Of a DNA stretch of 64,000 nt, positions 7,802 through 16,184 are shown piece by piece. This stretch comes from CAVUWL01 sp963787415. GTDB lineage: Bacteria; Actinomycetota; Thermoleophilia; Solirubrobacterales; 70-9. A program made the position numbers and the translations under genes. Below the pieces are notes generated by a model that saw only the letters and a program-made list of their open reading frames with translations, did not search any database and had not been told where the DNA came from. Location of the stretch: positions 434,001-498,000 of the forward strand of contig CAWBCO010000002.1 in NCBI GenBank assembly GCA_963787415.1, in the 5' to 3' direction. Each line of letters starts with the position of its first letter. The first letter of the stretch is position 1.

Positions 7802-9127
7802 TCAGCCCTGGGCTCCGACCAGCGCCAGACGAGCGGGTGACAACACGTAGTGAGAGCCGGTCACCACGAGCATCGCGCCGGGGAGCTCGCCGGCGAGCTC
7901 GCGGCTGCGGCGCAGCGCTTCGGCAAAATCGGGCAAGGACTCTGCGGGCAGACCGGCCCCGGCGCAGATCGCGGCTAGTTCCGTGGCGGGATGAGAGGTC
8001 GCTCCCGGGCGGCCCTGTGCAATCAACGCTGGCGCCGGCAGCTCGGTGCAGACCACCGTGGTGAGGACTGGGGCAAGGCTCCTCACCATCGCCTCGGCAT
8101 CCTTGTCGCGCAGGATCGCAAGGCAGGCAATCCACGGGCGCCCGCCGCTGAGTGCGGGGAGAGCCTCGGCGAGCGCCGCGGCTCCGTCAGGGTTATGGGC
8201 GGCATCGATGAAGGTCGGCGGTTGCTCGGCGATCTGCTCGAGGCGGCCGGGGATCCTCAGGGTGGTGGCGACCTCGGCGACTCGGTCGCGATCGGTATTC
8301 CCCAGAAACGCCTCGGCTGCTGCAAGCGCCAAGGAGAAGTTGCGCCGCTGAAAGGCCCCGCGGGCGCGCAGGCTGAGCGTTTGGCCGGGATCGCTTGGCG
8401 CTCGGACCAACCGTGCACCGCGTTCGCCGGCGACCCGCTCGGCCAACTCCCCCACAGCGGGGCTCACGTGGCCGAGCACAAGGGTTGATTGATCGCGTAG
8501 CACCGCCAGCTTCTCAGCCGCAATCTCGGTCTCGGTCTCGCCCAGCCAATCGGTGTGATCGAGGCCGATCGAGGTCAGCACGGTGACCCGCGAAGGGATC
8601 GTGTTGGTCGCGTCAAGCCTGCCCCCGAGTCCCGCCTCGATCACCCCAACCTGGACCCGGGCAGCGGCCAGGGCGAGGAAGCTAGCCGCGGTTGCGACCT
8701 CAAACTGGGTGACGGCCTCACCGCCGGGCTGGGCAAGCGCTGCGATTCTCGCTTCCCCGAAAGCAGGCCCCTGGGCCTCACCTTGCTGGGACTCGGCGAG
8801 ACTGCGATTGACGACTTTTGCTGCTTCGGCCACCCTTGCGACCGCAGCCTCAAACTCGAACCTGCCGATCTCCTCACCCTGGATCAGCGTTCTTTCTGAC
8901 CAGCGCGCTGCGTGCGGCGATATGAGGGCCCCGACGCTTAGCCCGTGCGCCCGCAAAAGAGCAGCCAGCATCTGCGTCACCGAGGACTTGCCGTTGGTGC
9001 CGACAACGTGAATCGAGGCGAATCGGTGCTGGGGCATGCCGAGCACCGCGGTTAGCTTGAACATGCGCTCAAGGCCGAGCCTCCAGCCGATCGGCTCCAG
9101 CGAGTCCAGGTAGGCCTCTGGGTCTAT
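7802..9127 (-). CDS. folC: Folylpolyglutamate synthase / dihydrofolate synthase
   Basis: FolC adds glutamate to folates in an ATP-dependent Mur-ligase-type reaction. The protein shows the P-loop HVVGTNGKSSVTQ, the substrate loop region, and TSIGLDHTDWLGETETEIAAEK. The first in-frame ATG is at 9064, but family members begin about 20 residues earlier, and the sequence AYLDSLEPIGWRLGLERM is encoded directly upstream of it. No ATG, GTG or TTG was found in the upstream stretch examined. An ATA at 9127 forms an ATAG overlap with the valS stop and gives a normal-length protein (441 residues). The exact start is uncertain; the family is secure. Confidence 0.87.
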   Translation of the reverse strand: MDPEAYLDSLEPIGWRLGLERMFKLTAVLGMPQHRFASIHVVGTNGKSSVTQMLAALLRAHGLSVGALISPHAARWSERTLIQGEEIGRFEFEAAVARVAEAAKVVNRSLAESQQGEAQGPAFGEARIAALAQPGGEAVTQFEVATAASFLALAAARVQVGVIEAGLGGRLDATNTIPSRVTVLTSIGLDHTDWLGETETEIAAEKLAVLRDQSTLVLGHVSPAVGELAERVAGERGARLVRAPSDPGQTLSLRARGAFQRRNFSLALAAAEAFLGNTDRDRVAEVATTLRIPGRLEQIAEQPPTFIDAAHNPDGAAALAEALPALSGGRPWIACLAILRDKDAEAMVRSLAPVLTTVVCTELPAPALIAQGRPGATSHPATELAAICAGAGLPAESLPDFAEALRRSRELAGELPGAMLVVTGSHYVLSPARLALVGAQG

Positions 9128-11682
9128 TCGGAGATCTCCTCGAGCTCGGCGCGGTAGCGCTCGAGCTTGCCGCGCTCCTCCTCGATTATCTCGGTCGGAG
9201 CCTTGGCGATAAAACCCTCGTTGGCGAGCTTGCGCTCGCAGCGGCCGACCTCCGCGCGCAGCTCATCGCGGCGCATGGCGAGCCGCTCGCTGACCGCCTC
9301 AGCATCGAGCTCCGCGCTGGCAAGGACCCTGACCGGCCCCACCGAGGCGACCGGCTCGCCGCCCTCGTTTTCAAACTCAAAGCGCGCCAGGCGGCTGACG
9401 AACTCTTGCGGCGCCACACCATCAATGCGCGCCGATAAGACACTCGGCGCCGGGACCTCGACCAGATCGCGCCAGGCTCGCAACCTGCGAGTCAGCTCAA
9501 TCCCACCCTCGACGTCCGCCTCGGCCGCGGGATCAAACAGCGTTTCCTGGGCGGCAGGAAAGGGATGAACTGCGAGGTGCCCCGTGCGGGAGGGGTGATG
9601 GGACCAGATCTCCTCGGTGACGAAGGGCATGATCGGGTGCAGCAGGGCGAGCACCCGCTCCAGCGCCCAAAGCAGGGTCGCCGAGACCTCGACCTCGCCG
9701 CCGTAGAGGCGGGGCTTGACGATCTCCAGGTACCAATCGCAAAACTCTGACCAAAAGAACGAGTAGGCCTGCTGCGCGGCATGGGCGAAGTCATAGGACT
9801 CAAGCAGCGCCGTGACCGAGCCGATCGTCCGCTCCAGCCTCGAGAGGATCCAGCGATCCTCGACCCGAACCGGGCGTGGCTCGGGCGCCACCTCGGCTGC
9901 ATTGAGGAGGATCAGACGACTTGCGTTCCAGGCCTTGTTCGCCAAATCACGTCCCTGCTGGACCTTCGCATCGGAGTAGCGCACGTCCTGAGTTGATGAC
10001 ATCGCCAGCAGGCCAAAGCGAAGGGCGTCGGCACCGTGCACATCGATCTCCTCAAGAGGATCGATCCCGGTGCCCAGGCTCTTTGACATCCGCCGCCCGT
10101 CGCGGGCCTGGATCACCGAGTGCACGTAGACATCGCCAAATGGGACCTCGCCGGGGAAATGCAGTCCCATCATGATCATCCGCGCCACCCAGAGGAAGAG
10201 GATCTCGCGGGCAGTGGTTAGAAAGCTGGTTGGATAGAAGGCACGCAGCTCCGGCGCATCCTCGGGCCAGCCAAGGGTCGCAAATGGCCACAGCGCGGAG
10301 CTGAACCAGGTGTCGAGCACATCCTCCTCTTGGCGCAGTTCCCCCCCGCACGCGGCGCAGCGCAGCGGGGGCCGCTCGGCGACGATCGTCTCCTCACAGG
10401 CATCGCAGTACCAGACGGGAATGCGGTGCCCCCACCAGAGCTGCCGCGAGATACACCAGGGACGGATTTCCTCCATCCAGTCGATGTAAACGCGCTTCCA
10501 CTGGGCGGGAGCGATCCGCACCCGATCGTCCCTGACGGCCTCTATCGCAGGCCTGGCAAGTTGCTCCATACGGCAGAACCACTGCAAAGAGATGAGCGGC
10601 TCAATCCGCTCGCCCGAGCGGTGAGAGAAGGGAACAGAGTGCAGGTAGGGCTGCTCGGCGCGGATCAAGCCCTGCTCGCGCAGCTCCTCGAGCACCGCGG
10701 CCTGAGCCTCGGGCACAGTCAGCCCAGCGAAGCGCTCTGCCTCCTCGGTCAGCCGCCCGTCGGGACCGATCACGCCGATCTCAGCCAGACCGTGGCGTCG
10801 GCCGATCTCAAAGTCGTTTGGATCGTGCCCGGGGGTGATCTTCAGCGCTCCGGTGCCGAACTCAGGATCGACGTGTTGGTCGACGATGATCGGCAGCCGG
10901 CGCCCGACCAGGGGCAGGATGCAGTGGCAGTTGACGAGGTCGGCATAGCGTTCGTCATCGGGGTTGACCGCGATCGCGGTATCGGCGAGCATCGTCTCGG
11001 GGCGCACCGTGGCTACCGTGAGCACTCGATCTGAGCCCTCAACTGGGTAGTCAATCGAGTAGAGCGTGTCCTCGACCTCACGATTTTCGACCTCGAGCTC
11101 AGAGATCGCCGAGTGCGAACCGGGATCCCAGTTGACGATGTAGTTGTCGCGGTAGATGTAGCCCTCGTCATAGAGCTGCTTGAAAACGCGGTAGACCGCG
11201 CCGACGTAGCCAGCGTCCAGGGTGAAGCGCTCACGCTCATAGTCACAGGAGGCCCCCAGCCGCTTGTATTGCTCGACGATGCGCGAGCCGTACTCCTGCT
11301 TCCAGGCCCAGACCCGCTTGAGGAACTCCTCGCGACCAAGTTCTTGGCGCGTCACCCCTTCGGCCCTTAGCTCCTTCTCGACTACCGACTGGGTGGCGAT
11401 CCCCGCATGGTCGGTGCCTAGTACCCAAAGCGTGTTGCGACCCCGCATCCGATTCATCCGAACCAGCGCATCCTGGATCGCGCCATTCAGTGCGTGACCC
11501 ATGTGCAGGGCGCCGGTCACATTGGGCGGTGGAATTGCCGCCGAGAAGTTCTCCGCTGCCCGGCCCTCGGCGACCGGATGGAAGTAACCGGCCTCGATCC
11601 ACTCTGCGAAAATCCGCTGCTCGACCTCAGCTGGGTCATAGCGGGTCTTCCCCTGCAATGAGTCTCGGCGCGCTTCGCTCAC
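9124..11682 (-). CDS. valS: Valyl-tRNA synthetase
   Basis: ValS charges tRNA-Val and edits misactivated threonine. The 852-residue protein has the class I signatures PPPNVTGALHMGHALN (HIGH box) and RRMSKSLGTGID (KMSKS box). It also has the ARPETMLADTAIAVNP editing domain, the WWGHRIPVWYC segment and a C-terminal coiled coil (about the last 65 residues) that contacts tRNA. Length is close to the family norm of about 850-880. It lies downstream of clpX by 27 nt and overlaps folC. Confidence 0.97.
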   Translation of the reverse strand: MSEARRDSLQGKTRYDPAEVEQRIFAEWIEAGYFHPVAEGRAAENFSAAIPPPNVTGALHMGHALNGAIQDALVRMNRMRGRNTLWVLGTDHAGIATQSVVEKELRAEGVTRQELGREEFLKRVWAWKQEYGSRIVEQYKRLGASCDYERERFTLDAGYVGAVYRVFKQLYDEGYIYRDNYIVNWDPGSHSAISELEVENREVEDTLYSIDYPVEGSDRVLTVATVRPETMLADTAIAVNPDDERYADLVNCHCILPLVGRRLPIIVDQHVDPEFGTGALKITPGHDPNDFEIGRRHGLAEIGVIGPDGRLTEEAERFAGLTVPEAQAAVLEELREQGLIRAEQPYLHSVPFSHRSGERIEPLISLQWFCRMEQLARPAIEAVRDDRVRIAPAQWKRVYIDWMEEIRPWCISRQLWWGHRIPVWYCDACEETIVAERPPLRCAACGGELRQEEDVLDTWFSSALWPFATLGWPEDAPELRAFYPTSFLTTAREILFLWVARMIMMGLHFPGEVPFGDVYVHSVIQARDGRRMSKSLGTGIDPLEEIDVHGADALRFGLLAMSSTQDVRYSDAKVQQGRDLANKAWNASRLILLNAAEVAPEPRPVRVEDRWILSRLERTIGSVTALLESYDFAHAAQQAYSFFWSEFCDWYLEIVKPRLYGGEVEVSATLLWALERVLALLHPIMPFVTEEIWSHHPSRTGHLAVHPFPAAQETLFDPAAEADVEGGIELTRRLRAWRDLVEVPAPSVLSARIDGVAPQEFVSRLARFEFENEGGEPVASVGPVRVLASAELDAEAVSERLAMRRDELRAEVGRCERKLANEGFIAKAPTEIIEEERGKLERYRAELEEISE

Positions 11683-11709
11683 GGCCGCCGAGTTTAGTTT
11701 CGCCCGCAG

Positions 11710-12996
11710 CTAGGCGGATTCCTCGCTGAGGTCAGGCTCGGCCCCACCGATGTCCTGGTGGGCTGCCTCGGTCACCAGGGTCGGACGTCGCCCTTGGACA
11801 ATCGTCTCCTTGGTCACCACGCACTTGGTTACGTCGCGTCGGGAGGGCAGCTCAAACTGAACGTCAAGCAGCGTCTCCTCGAGAATCGAGCGCAACCCGC
11901 GGGCGCCGGTCTCGCGCTGCAAAGCCTTATCGGCGATCGCCTCAAGGCTGTCCTCGGCAAAGACCAACTCAATGTCGTCAAACTCAAAAAAGCGCTGGAA
12001 TTGACGAGTGAGGGCATTTCGCGGCTCGGTTAGGATCGTGATCAGATCCTCGCGGCTCAGTTGGTGGATCGCGGCGACAACGGGAAGGCGACCGATGAAC
12101 TCAGGGATCAGCCCGTATTCCATCAGATCCTCTGGCAGCACCTGCTCGAACCACTCCCCGGCGTCCTTTTTCTCGCGTGAGGAGATCGCGGCGCCGAAAC
12201 CGATCCCGCGATCGCCAACCCTGCGCTCGATCACCTTGTCGAGCTCGGCGAAGGAGCCACCACAGATGAAGAGGATGTTGGTCGTATCGATGGTCAGGAA
12301 CTCTTGATGGGGGTGCTTGCGTCCGCCCTGGGGGGGCACCGAAGCAGTCGTACCCTCGAGAATCTTCAAAAGGGCCTGCTGGACGCCCTCCCCGGAAACA
12401 TCGCGAGTAATTGAGGGGTTGTCGGCCTTGCGCGCGATCTTGTCGATCTCGTCGATATAGATGATTCCGGTCTCTGCCTTTTTAACATCGAAGTCGGCAG
12501 CCTGAATCAGCTTGAGGAGAATATTCTCGACGTCCTCCCCGACGTAACCAGCCTCGGTCAGCGCCGTCGCATCTGCAATCGCGAAAGGGACGTTGAGGAT
12601 TCGGGCGAGAGTCTGGGCGAGCAGGGTCTTACCGCAACCGGTGGGCCCGAGCATCATGATGTTTGACTTCTGAAGCTCGATCTCGGCGTCCTCAGACTGG
12701 GCGATCTGTACGCGCTTGTAGTGGTTGTAAACGGCCACCGAAAGGGCTCTCTTTGCGGGCTCTTGGCCAACCACGTACTCCTGCAACACCTCGTGGATTT
12801 CACGCGGTTTCGGCAGATTCTCGAGCTCGAAGGTCGACGGCGCCGTCAGCTCCTCATCGATGATCTCGTTGCATAGGTCGATGCACTCATCACAGATGTA
12901 GACACCGGGCCCTGCGATCAACTTCTTGACTTGGCGTTGGGACTTGCCGCAGAAGCTGCAGAGGAGTTGCTCGTTTGAGTCTGTGGGACGTGCCAG
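11710..12996 (-). CDS. clpX: ClpX, ATP-dependent unfoldase
   Basis: ClpX is the AAA+ hexamer that unfolds substrates and feeds them to ClpP. The 428-residue protein has a zinc-binding domain (C13, C16, C35, C38), Walker A GPTGCGKT, the pore loop GYVGED, Walker B IIYIDEID and the ClpP-docking IGF loop (RGIGFGA). The chosen start is CTG at 12996: it gives the family N-terminus ARPTDSNEQLLCSFCGKS and is preceded at 8 nt by a perfect AAGGAGG. The only canonical alternative is a TTG at 13062 without a ribosome binding site. ClpX is separated here from tig-clpP by a GNAT gene on the other strand. Confidence 0.95.
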   Translation of the reverse strand: MARPTDSNEQLLCSFCGKSQRQVKKLIAGPGVYICDECIDLCNEIIDEELTAPSTFELENLPKPREIHEVLQEYVVGQEPAKRALSVAVYNHYKRVQIAQSEDAEIELQKSNIMMLGPTGCGKTLLAQTLARILNVPFAIADATALTEAGYVGEDVENILLKLIQAADFDVKKAETGIIYIDEIDKIARKADNPSITRDVSGEGVQQALLKILEGTTASVPPQGGRKHPHQEFLTIDTTNILFICGGSFAELDKVIERRVGDRGIGFGAAISSREKKDAGEWFEQVLPEDLMEYGLIPEFIGRLPVVAAIHQLSREDLITILTEPRNALTRQFQRFFEFDDIELVFAEDSLEAIADKALQRETGARGLRSILEETLLDVQFELPSRRDVTKCVVTKETIVQGRRPTLVTEAAHQDIGGAEPDLSEESA

Positions 12997-13004
12997 GGGG
13001 ATCC

Positions 13005-13011
13005 CCTCCTT
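13005..13011 (-). promoter_or_regulatory. Strong Shine-Dalgarno sequence deciding a CTG start for clpX
   Basis: AAGGAGG lies on the minus strand exactly 8 nt before the CTG codon that begins the conserved ClpX N-terminus. It is complementary to the anti-Shine-Dalgarno sequence over seven bases. No other start codon is placed correctly for it, so it is the main evidence for CTG initiation. Confidence 0.7.
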
Positions 13012-13148
13012 GGGGCGGTCGTTGTCCTGCCGGCCGCCCCCAAAGCTTAGACGGGGTGACAAGCCGGGTCTGTGAGGTCGTTTACTTCGCGCAGACCCGC
13101 GTCCCTGCTCGTGAGCGCAGCATTGCGTGACGCGCTAGCTTCAGCATC

Positions 13149-13604
13149 GTGGTAGTTGAGGCGGAGATCGGGCCGATCACAGCAGAGCAGTTGGAGAGCC
13201 TTCTGCCGATGATCGCCTCCTACCAGCGCTTCTATCAGAGCCCAGCTGTCGGAGAGCAACGCAATCGCGCCTTCTTTCGCCGCTTCCTCGAGCCCAGTGA
13301 GGACGGGATGCTGCTCGGCGCCTGGGAAGACGGAAGGCTGATCGGCTACGCCTGCCTTTATTGGCATTTCAGCTCACTGGTCGCGGCTGAGACCGTGCTT
13401 ATGAACGACCTCTTTGTCGATCCGACGGCGCGCGGCCGCGGGGTCGGCCGGGCTCTGATCGAGGCCAGCATGGTGGTCGCTCGCAGACGAGGCGCCCACC
13501 ACCTCGAGTGGTCAACTGCCGCCGACAATCAAGCCGCCCAGCGACTCTATGACTCAACCGATGCCGTGAGGTCGAACTGGATCACCTACGAAATTGAGAC
13601 CTAG
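13149..13604 (+). CDS. GNAT-family N-acetyltransferase
   Basis: The 151-residue protein begins at a GTG and has the GNAT fold. Strand beta-4 is TVLMNDLFVDPTARGRGVGRALIE, containing the acetyl-CoA pyrophosphate loop (R/Q-x-x-G-x-G/A as RGRGVG), followed by the LYDSTDAVRSNWITYEI C-terminal motif. The acceptor cannot be told from sequence. It is on the plus strand between clpP and clpX, diverging from clpX with about 150 nt between starts, so it interrupts the usual clpP-clpX neighbourhood. The following 344 nt (13605-13948) contain no convincing gene, only the clpP terminator. Confidence 0.8.
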   Translation: MVVEAEIGPITAEQLESLLPMIASYQRFYQSPAVGEQRNRAFFRRFLEPSEDGMLLGAWEDGRLIGYACLYWHFSSLVAAETVLMNDLFVDPTARGRGVGRALIEASMVVARRRGAHHLEWSTAADNQAAQRLYDSTDAVRSNWITYEIET

Positions 13605-13907
13605 AGCGATCCCCGCCTCTTCGTGGGCGACTCCAACCCTGGCACCAAAATTGGAGCCGCTCGGCAGCGCCCCCTGCTGCAAATGTTTCGTGCCCCGCCC
13701 TGGTCTAAATCCGGTTCAGCCTCCGGACCCTGGGGCCTGACCGAGGAGATCCCCCAGCGCAGCGCTCACGATCGCCCGGCCTTGGCGATACTCGCCGAGC
13801 CAGCAGCCAACCGGAGTCGCTCGGTTGGTCGATTGTAGGCGCGACACAGAGACCTACGCCAGCGCCAAGTCAGACCTCAGCAAAGCAGCGCAGTTCGGGC
13901 CGACCGG

Positions 13908-13940
13908 AAAACAATAAAGCGAGTTCGCGCAGAGCGCGAA
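13908..13940 (-). terminator. Probable intrinsic terminator after clpP
   Basis: A perfect 7-bp inverted repeat (TTCGCGC, 13924-13930, and GCGCGAA, 13934-13940) with a 3-nt loop starts 9 nt past the clpP stop. On the minus strand it is followed by CTCGCTTTATTGTTTT, a moderately T-rich run. This suits termination of the tig-clpP transcript; the first bases after the stem are not pure T. Confidence 0.5.
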
Positions 13941-13948
13941 AGCCGACT

Positions 13949-14533
13949 TCAGTGGTGTTCGATAACGCGGTCGACGAGGTTGTACTCCCTAGCTTCCTCG
14001 GCGCTCATGAAGTAGTCGCGCTCGGTGTCTTTGGCAACCTTCTCGAAGGGCTGGCCGGTGTGTTTGGCAAGAATCTCATCGAGTCGCTTGCGCACATCGA
14101 TGATCTCCTTGGCGTGGATCTCGATATCAGTTGCCTGGCCCTGGAAGCTGGAAGAGACCTGGTGGATCAGAATCTTGGAATTGGGCAACGACATCCGCTT
14201 GCCGGCCGCCCCTCCGGCAAGCAGCAGTGCTCCCATGCTCATCGCGATCCCGACGCAGATCGTCTGCACGTCGGGCTTGATGAACTGCATGGTGTCGTAG
14301 ATCGCCAGGCCAGCGTAGACCGACCCACCCGGAGAATTGACGTAGAGGCTGATGTCCTTGTCAGGGTCCTCGGACTCCAGATGCAGGAGTTGGGCGACGA
14401 TCAGATTGGCGATGTCCTCCGTCACCGGGGTGCCGAGGAACACAATCCGCTCCCCGAGCAGGCGCGAATAGATGTCAAAGGCGCGCTCGCCACGCGAGGT
14501 CTGCTCGACCACCATCGGAACTAGAGGACTCAT
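13949..14533 (-). CDS. clpP: ClpP, ATP-dependent protease proteolytic subunit
   Basis: ClpP forms the tetradecameric serine protease chamber served by ClpX. The 194-residue protein carries the catalytic triad Ser99 (GIAMSMGALLL), His124 (SKILIHQ) and Asp173 (ERDYF), and the NSPGG motif at 66-70. The ATG at 14533 gives MSPLVPMVVEQTSRGERAFDIYSRLL, a standard start; upstream in-frame sequence overlaps tig and is a shadow. It lies 43 nt downstream of tig, forming the common tig-clpP pair, and is followed by an intrinsic terminator. Confidence 0.96.
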   Translation of the reverse strand: MSPLVPMVVEQTSRGERAFDIYSRLLGERIVFLGTPVTEDIANLIVAQLLHLESEDPDKDISLYVNSPGGSVYAGLAIYDTMQFIKPDVQTICVGIAMSMGALLLAGGAAGKRMSLPNSKILIHQVSSSFQGQATDIEIHAKEIIDVRKRLDEILAKHTGQPFEKVAKDTERDYFMSAEEAREYNLVDRVIEHH

Positions 14534-14576
14534 CTTCGGCACTCTATAGAAGGCATCCGGCGAGCTTGCGCCAGGC

Positions 14577-15959
14577 TCAGTCTGAGTCCGGAGTCCAGAG
14601 GCTTCCTGCGGTCTCGCGCTCCTTCTCCGGGGTCCAGAGCTTCTCGCGCGCCTCTGCCTGCTCGATTGCAATTGGCTTCGCCGCTTCGGCGAGGAGATCA
14701 ATCGCCTTGCGGGTTTTGATCTCCTCGCGCACCATCGTGTCGCGGCCGTTTGCTCGCAAGCGCTCAAGAAGCTTCTCAGGGGTCGTGCGCTCGTGTTCGG
14801 CGGTGTGACCGAGGGCCTCGACCATCTCCCCCTCGCTTACCTCGATCGCCTCCGCCTCGGCGATCGCGGCCAGCACCGCCTCGCGCTTCAGCTCAATCTC
14901 GGCCTCCGCCTTGGACTCCCCTATGACCTCCTCACGGGACTTGCCCTGCATTTGAAGGTAGGTGTCAGGGTTCAGGCCACGGCCCGCAAGCTGGCGTTCA
15001 ACCCGCTCCCAGCGCTCGGTGGCCCGGGCTAGGGCGAGCTCATCAGGAACCTCCACCGTGGCCTCGGCGAGAGCAGCATCGATTGCGGCGACTCGGAAGT
15101 CCTGCTCGATCCGCTGTCCGACAGCCTCCCCGAGGCGAGCCCGGATATCGGCTCGTAGCTCCTCAAGCGAATCGAACTCAGATGCATCGGAGGCGAATTC
15201 GTCGTCGAGGTTGGGGAGGATTTTCTCCCGCACCTCCTTGATGCTTACCGCGAAAACAGCTTCTTTGCCGGCGAGCTGCTCAGCCTGATAATCATCGGGG
15301 AAGCGCACCTCAACCTGTCGTTGATCATTAGCACGTGCCCCAACGAGCTGCTCCTCGAAGCCATCTAGAAGCTGACCGGCGCCCAACTCAAGGAGGTAGT
15401 CGCTGGCCTTACCGCCCTCAAATGCCTTGTCCTCGATCGTCCCCTCAAAATCAACCAGAAGCGCGTCACCTTCGCTCGCCGCGCGTTGGATCGGCTCAAG
15501 CCGGGCAAACCCGCCGCGAATCCTCTCTATCTCCTGATCGATGATCTCATCGGGGACCTCGGGCTCGGCGCGGCCAACCTCAAGGCCCCTGTACTCGCCG
15601 AGGATCGCGATCGGAAGCACACCGACCTCGAAACTGAACGACAGCGACTCACCTTCCTCCTCCGGGCTCGAGTCGATCTCAATCTTCGGGTCACCGACGG
15701 AGCTGATGCCGGATTCAAGCAGCGCCCTTTCATACCACTCGGGCAGTGAATCGCGGATTGCCTCCTCCAAGACCGAGCCGAAGCCAAGGCGCTGGATCAC
15801 CAGCGAGGGAGGCGCCTTGCCCTTTCGGAACCCGGGCATTCGCATCTTCCTTGCCAGAGTTCGCGCGGCGCGCTGGATCGCCCGATTGAGGTCGGCGGCG
15901 GGAACCTCGACCTCGACCCGTGAGCGGGATCCTGGCAACTCTGTGACGGAGGTCTGCAT
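14577..15959 (-). CDS. tig: Trigger factor, ribosome-associated chaperone
   Basis: Trigger factor binds ribosomal protein L23 at the tunnel exit and protects nascent chains. The 460-residue protein has the ribosome-binding signature MPGFRKGKAP near residue 45, an FKBP-type PPIase domain in the middle (FEGTIEDKAFEGGKASDYLLELG) and the helical C-terminal arms. The tail ends in a short charged extension. Length is typical. It is the first gene of the tig-clpP unit and diverges from the glucoamylase-like gene across 225 nt (15960-16184). Confidence 0.95.
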   Translation of the reverse strand: MQTSVTELPGSRSRVEVEVPAADLNRAIQRAARTLARKMRMPGFRKGKAPPSLVIQRLGFGSVLEEAIRDSLPEWYERALLESGISSVGDPKIEIDSSPEEEGESLSFSFEVGVLPIAILGEYRGLEVGRAEPEVPDEIIDQEIERIRGGFARLEPIQRAASEGDALLVDFEGTIEDKAFEGGKASDYLLELGAGQLLDGFEEQLVGARANDQRQVEVRFPDDYQAEQLAGKEAVFAVSIKEVREKILPNLDDEFASDASEFDSLEELRADIRARLGEAVGQRIEQDFRVAAIDAALAEATVEVPDELALARATERWERVERQLAGRGLNPDTYLQMQGKSREEVIGESKAEAEIELKREAVLAAIAEAEAIEVSEGEMVEALGHTAEHERTTPEKLLERLRANGRDTMVREEIKTRKAIDLLAEAAKPIAIEQAEAREKLWTPEKERETAGSLWTPDSD

Positions 15960-16184
15960 CGGCGCCTGACCCTAGAGGATCCAACGATCAGCCTATTTTC
16001 GAGCGGCAAGGCCGGCGCGCAAAGCCACCACCAAGTCAATCGCGAAGGATGCGCCCCGCCCCAATGCACCGGTGACGATCCAGGCAAACGCCCGCATCCT
16101 GGCCATCGAAATTCTGGATTGAGGGACGATGATTGGCGAGCGTAGCGCCCGGTTGACGGAACGTGATGCTAGCTTGGCGGCGCC

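Noticed and set aside
13949..14767. 272-residue version of ClpP
   Set aside because: The extra N-terminal residues are low-complexity shadow of tig; the ATG at 14533 matches ClpP family starts.
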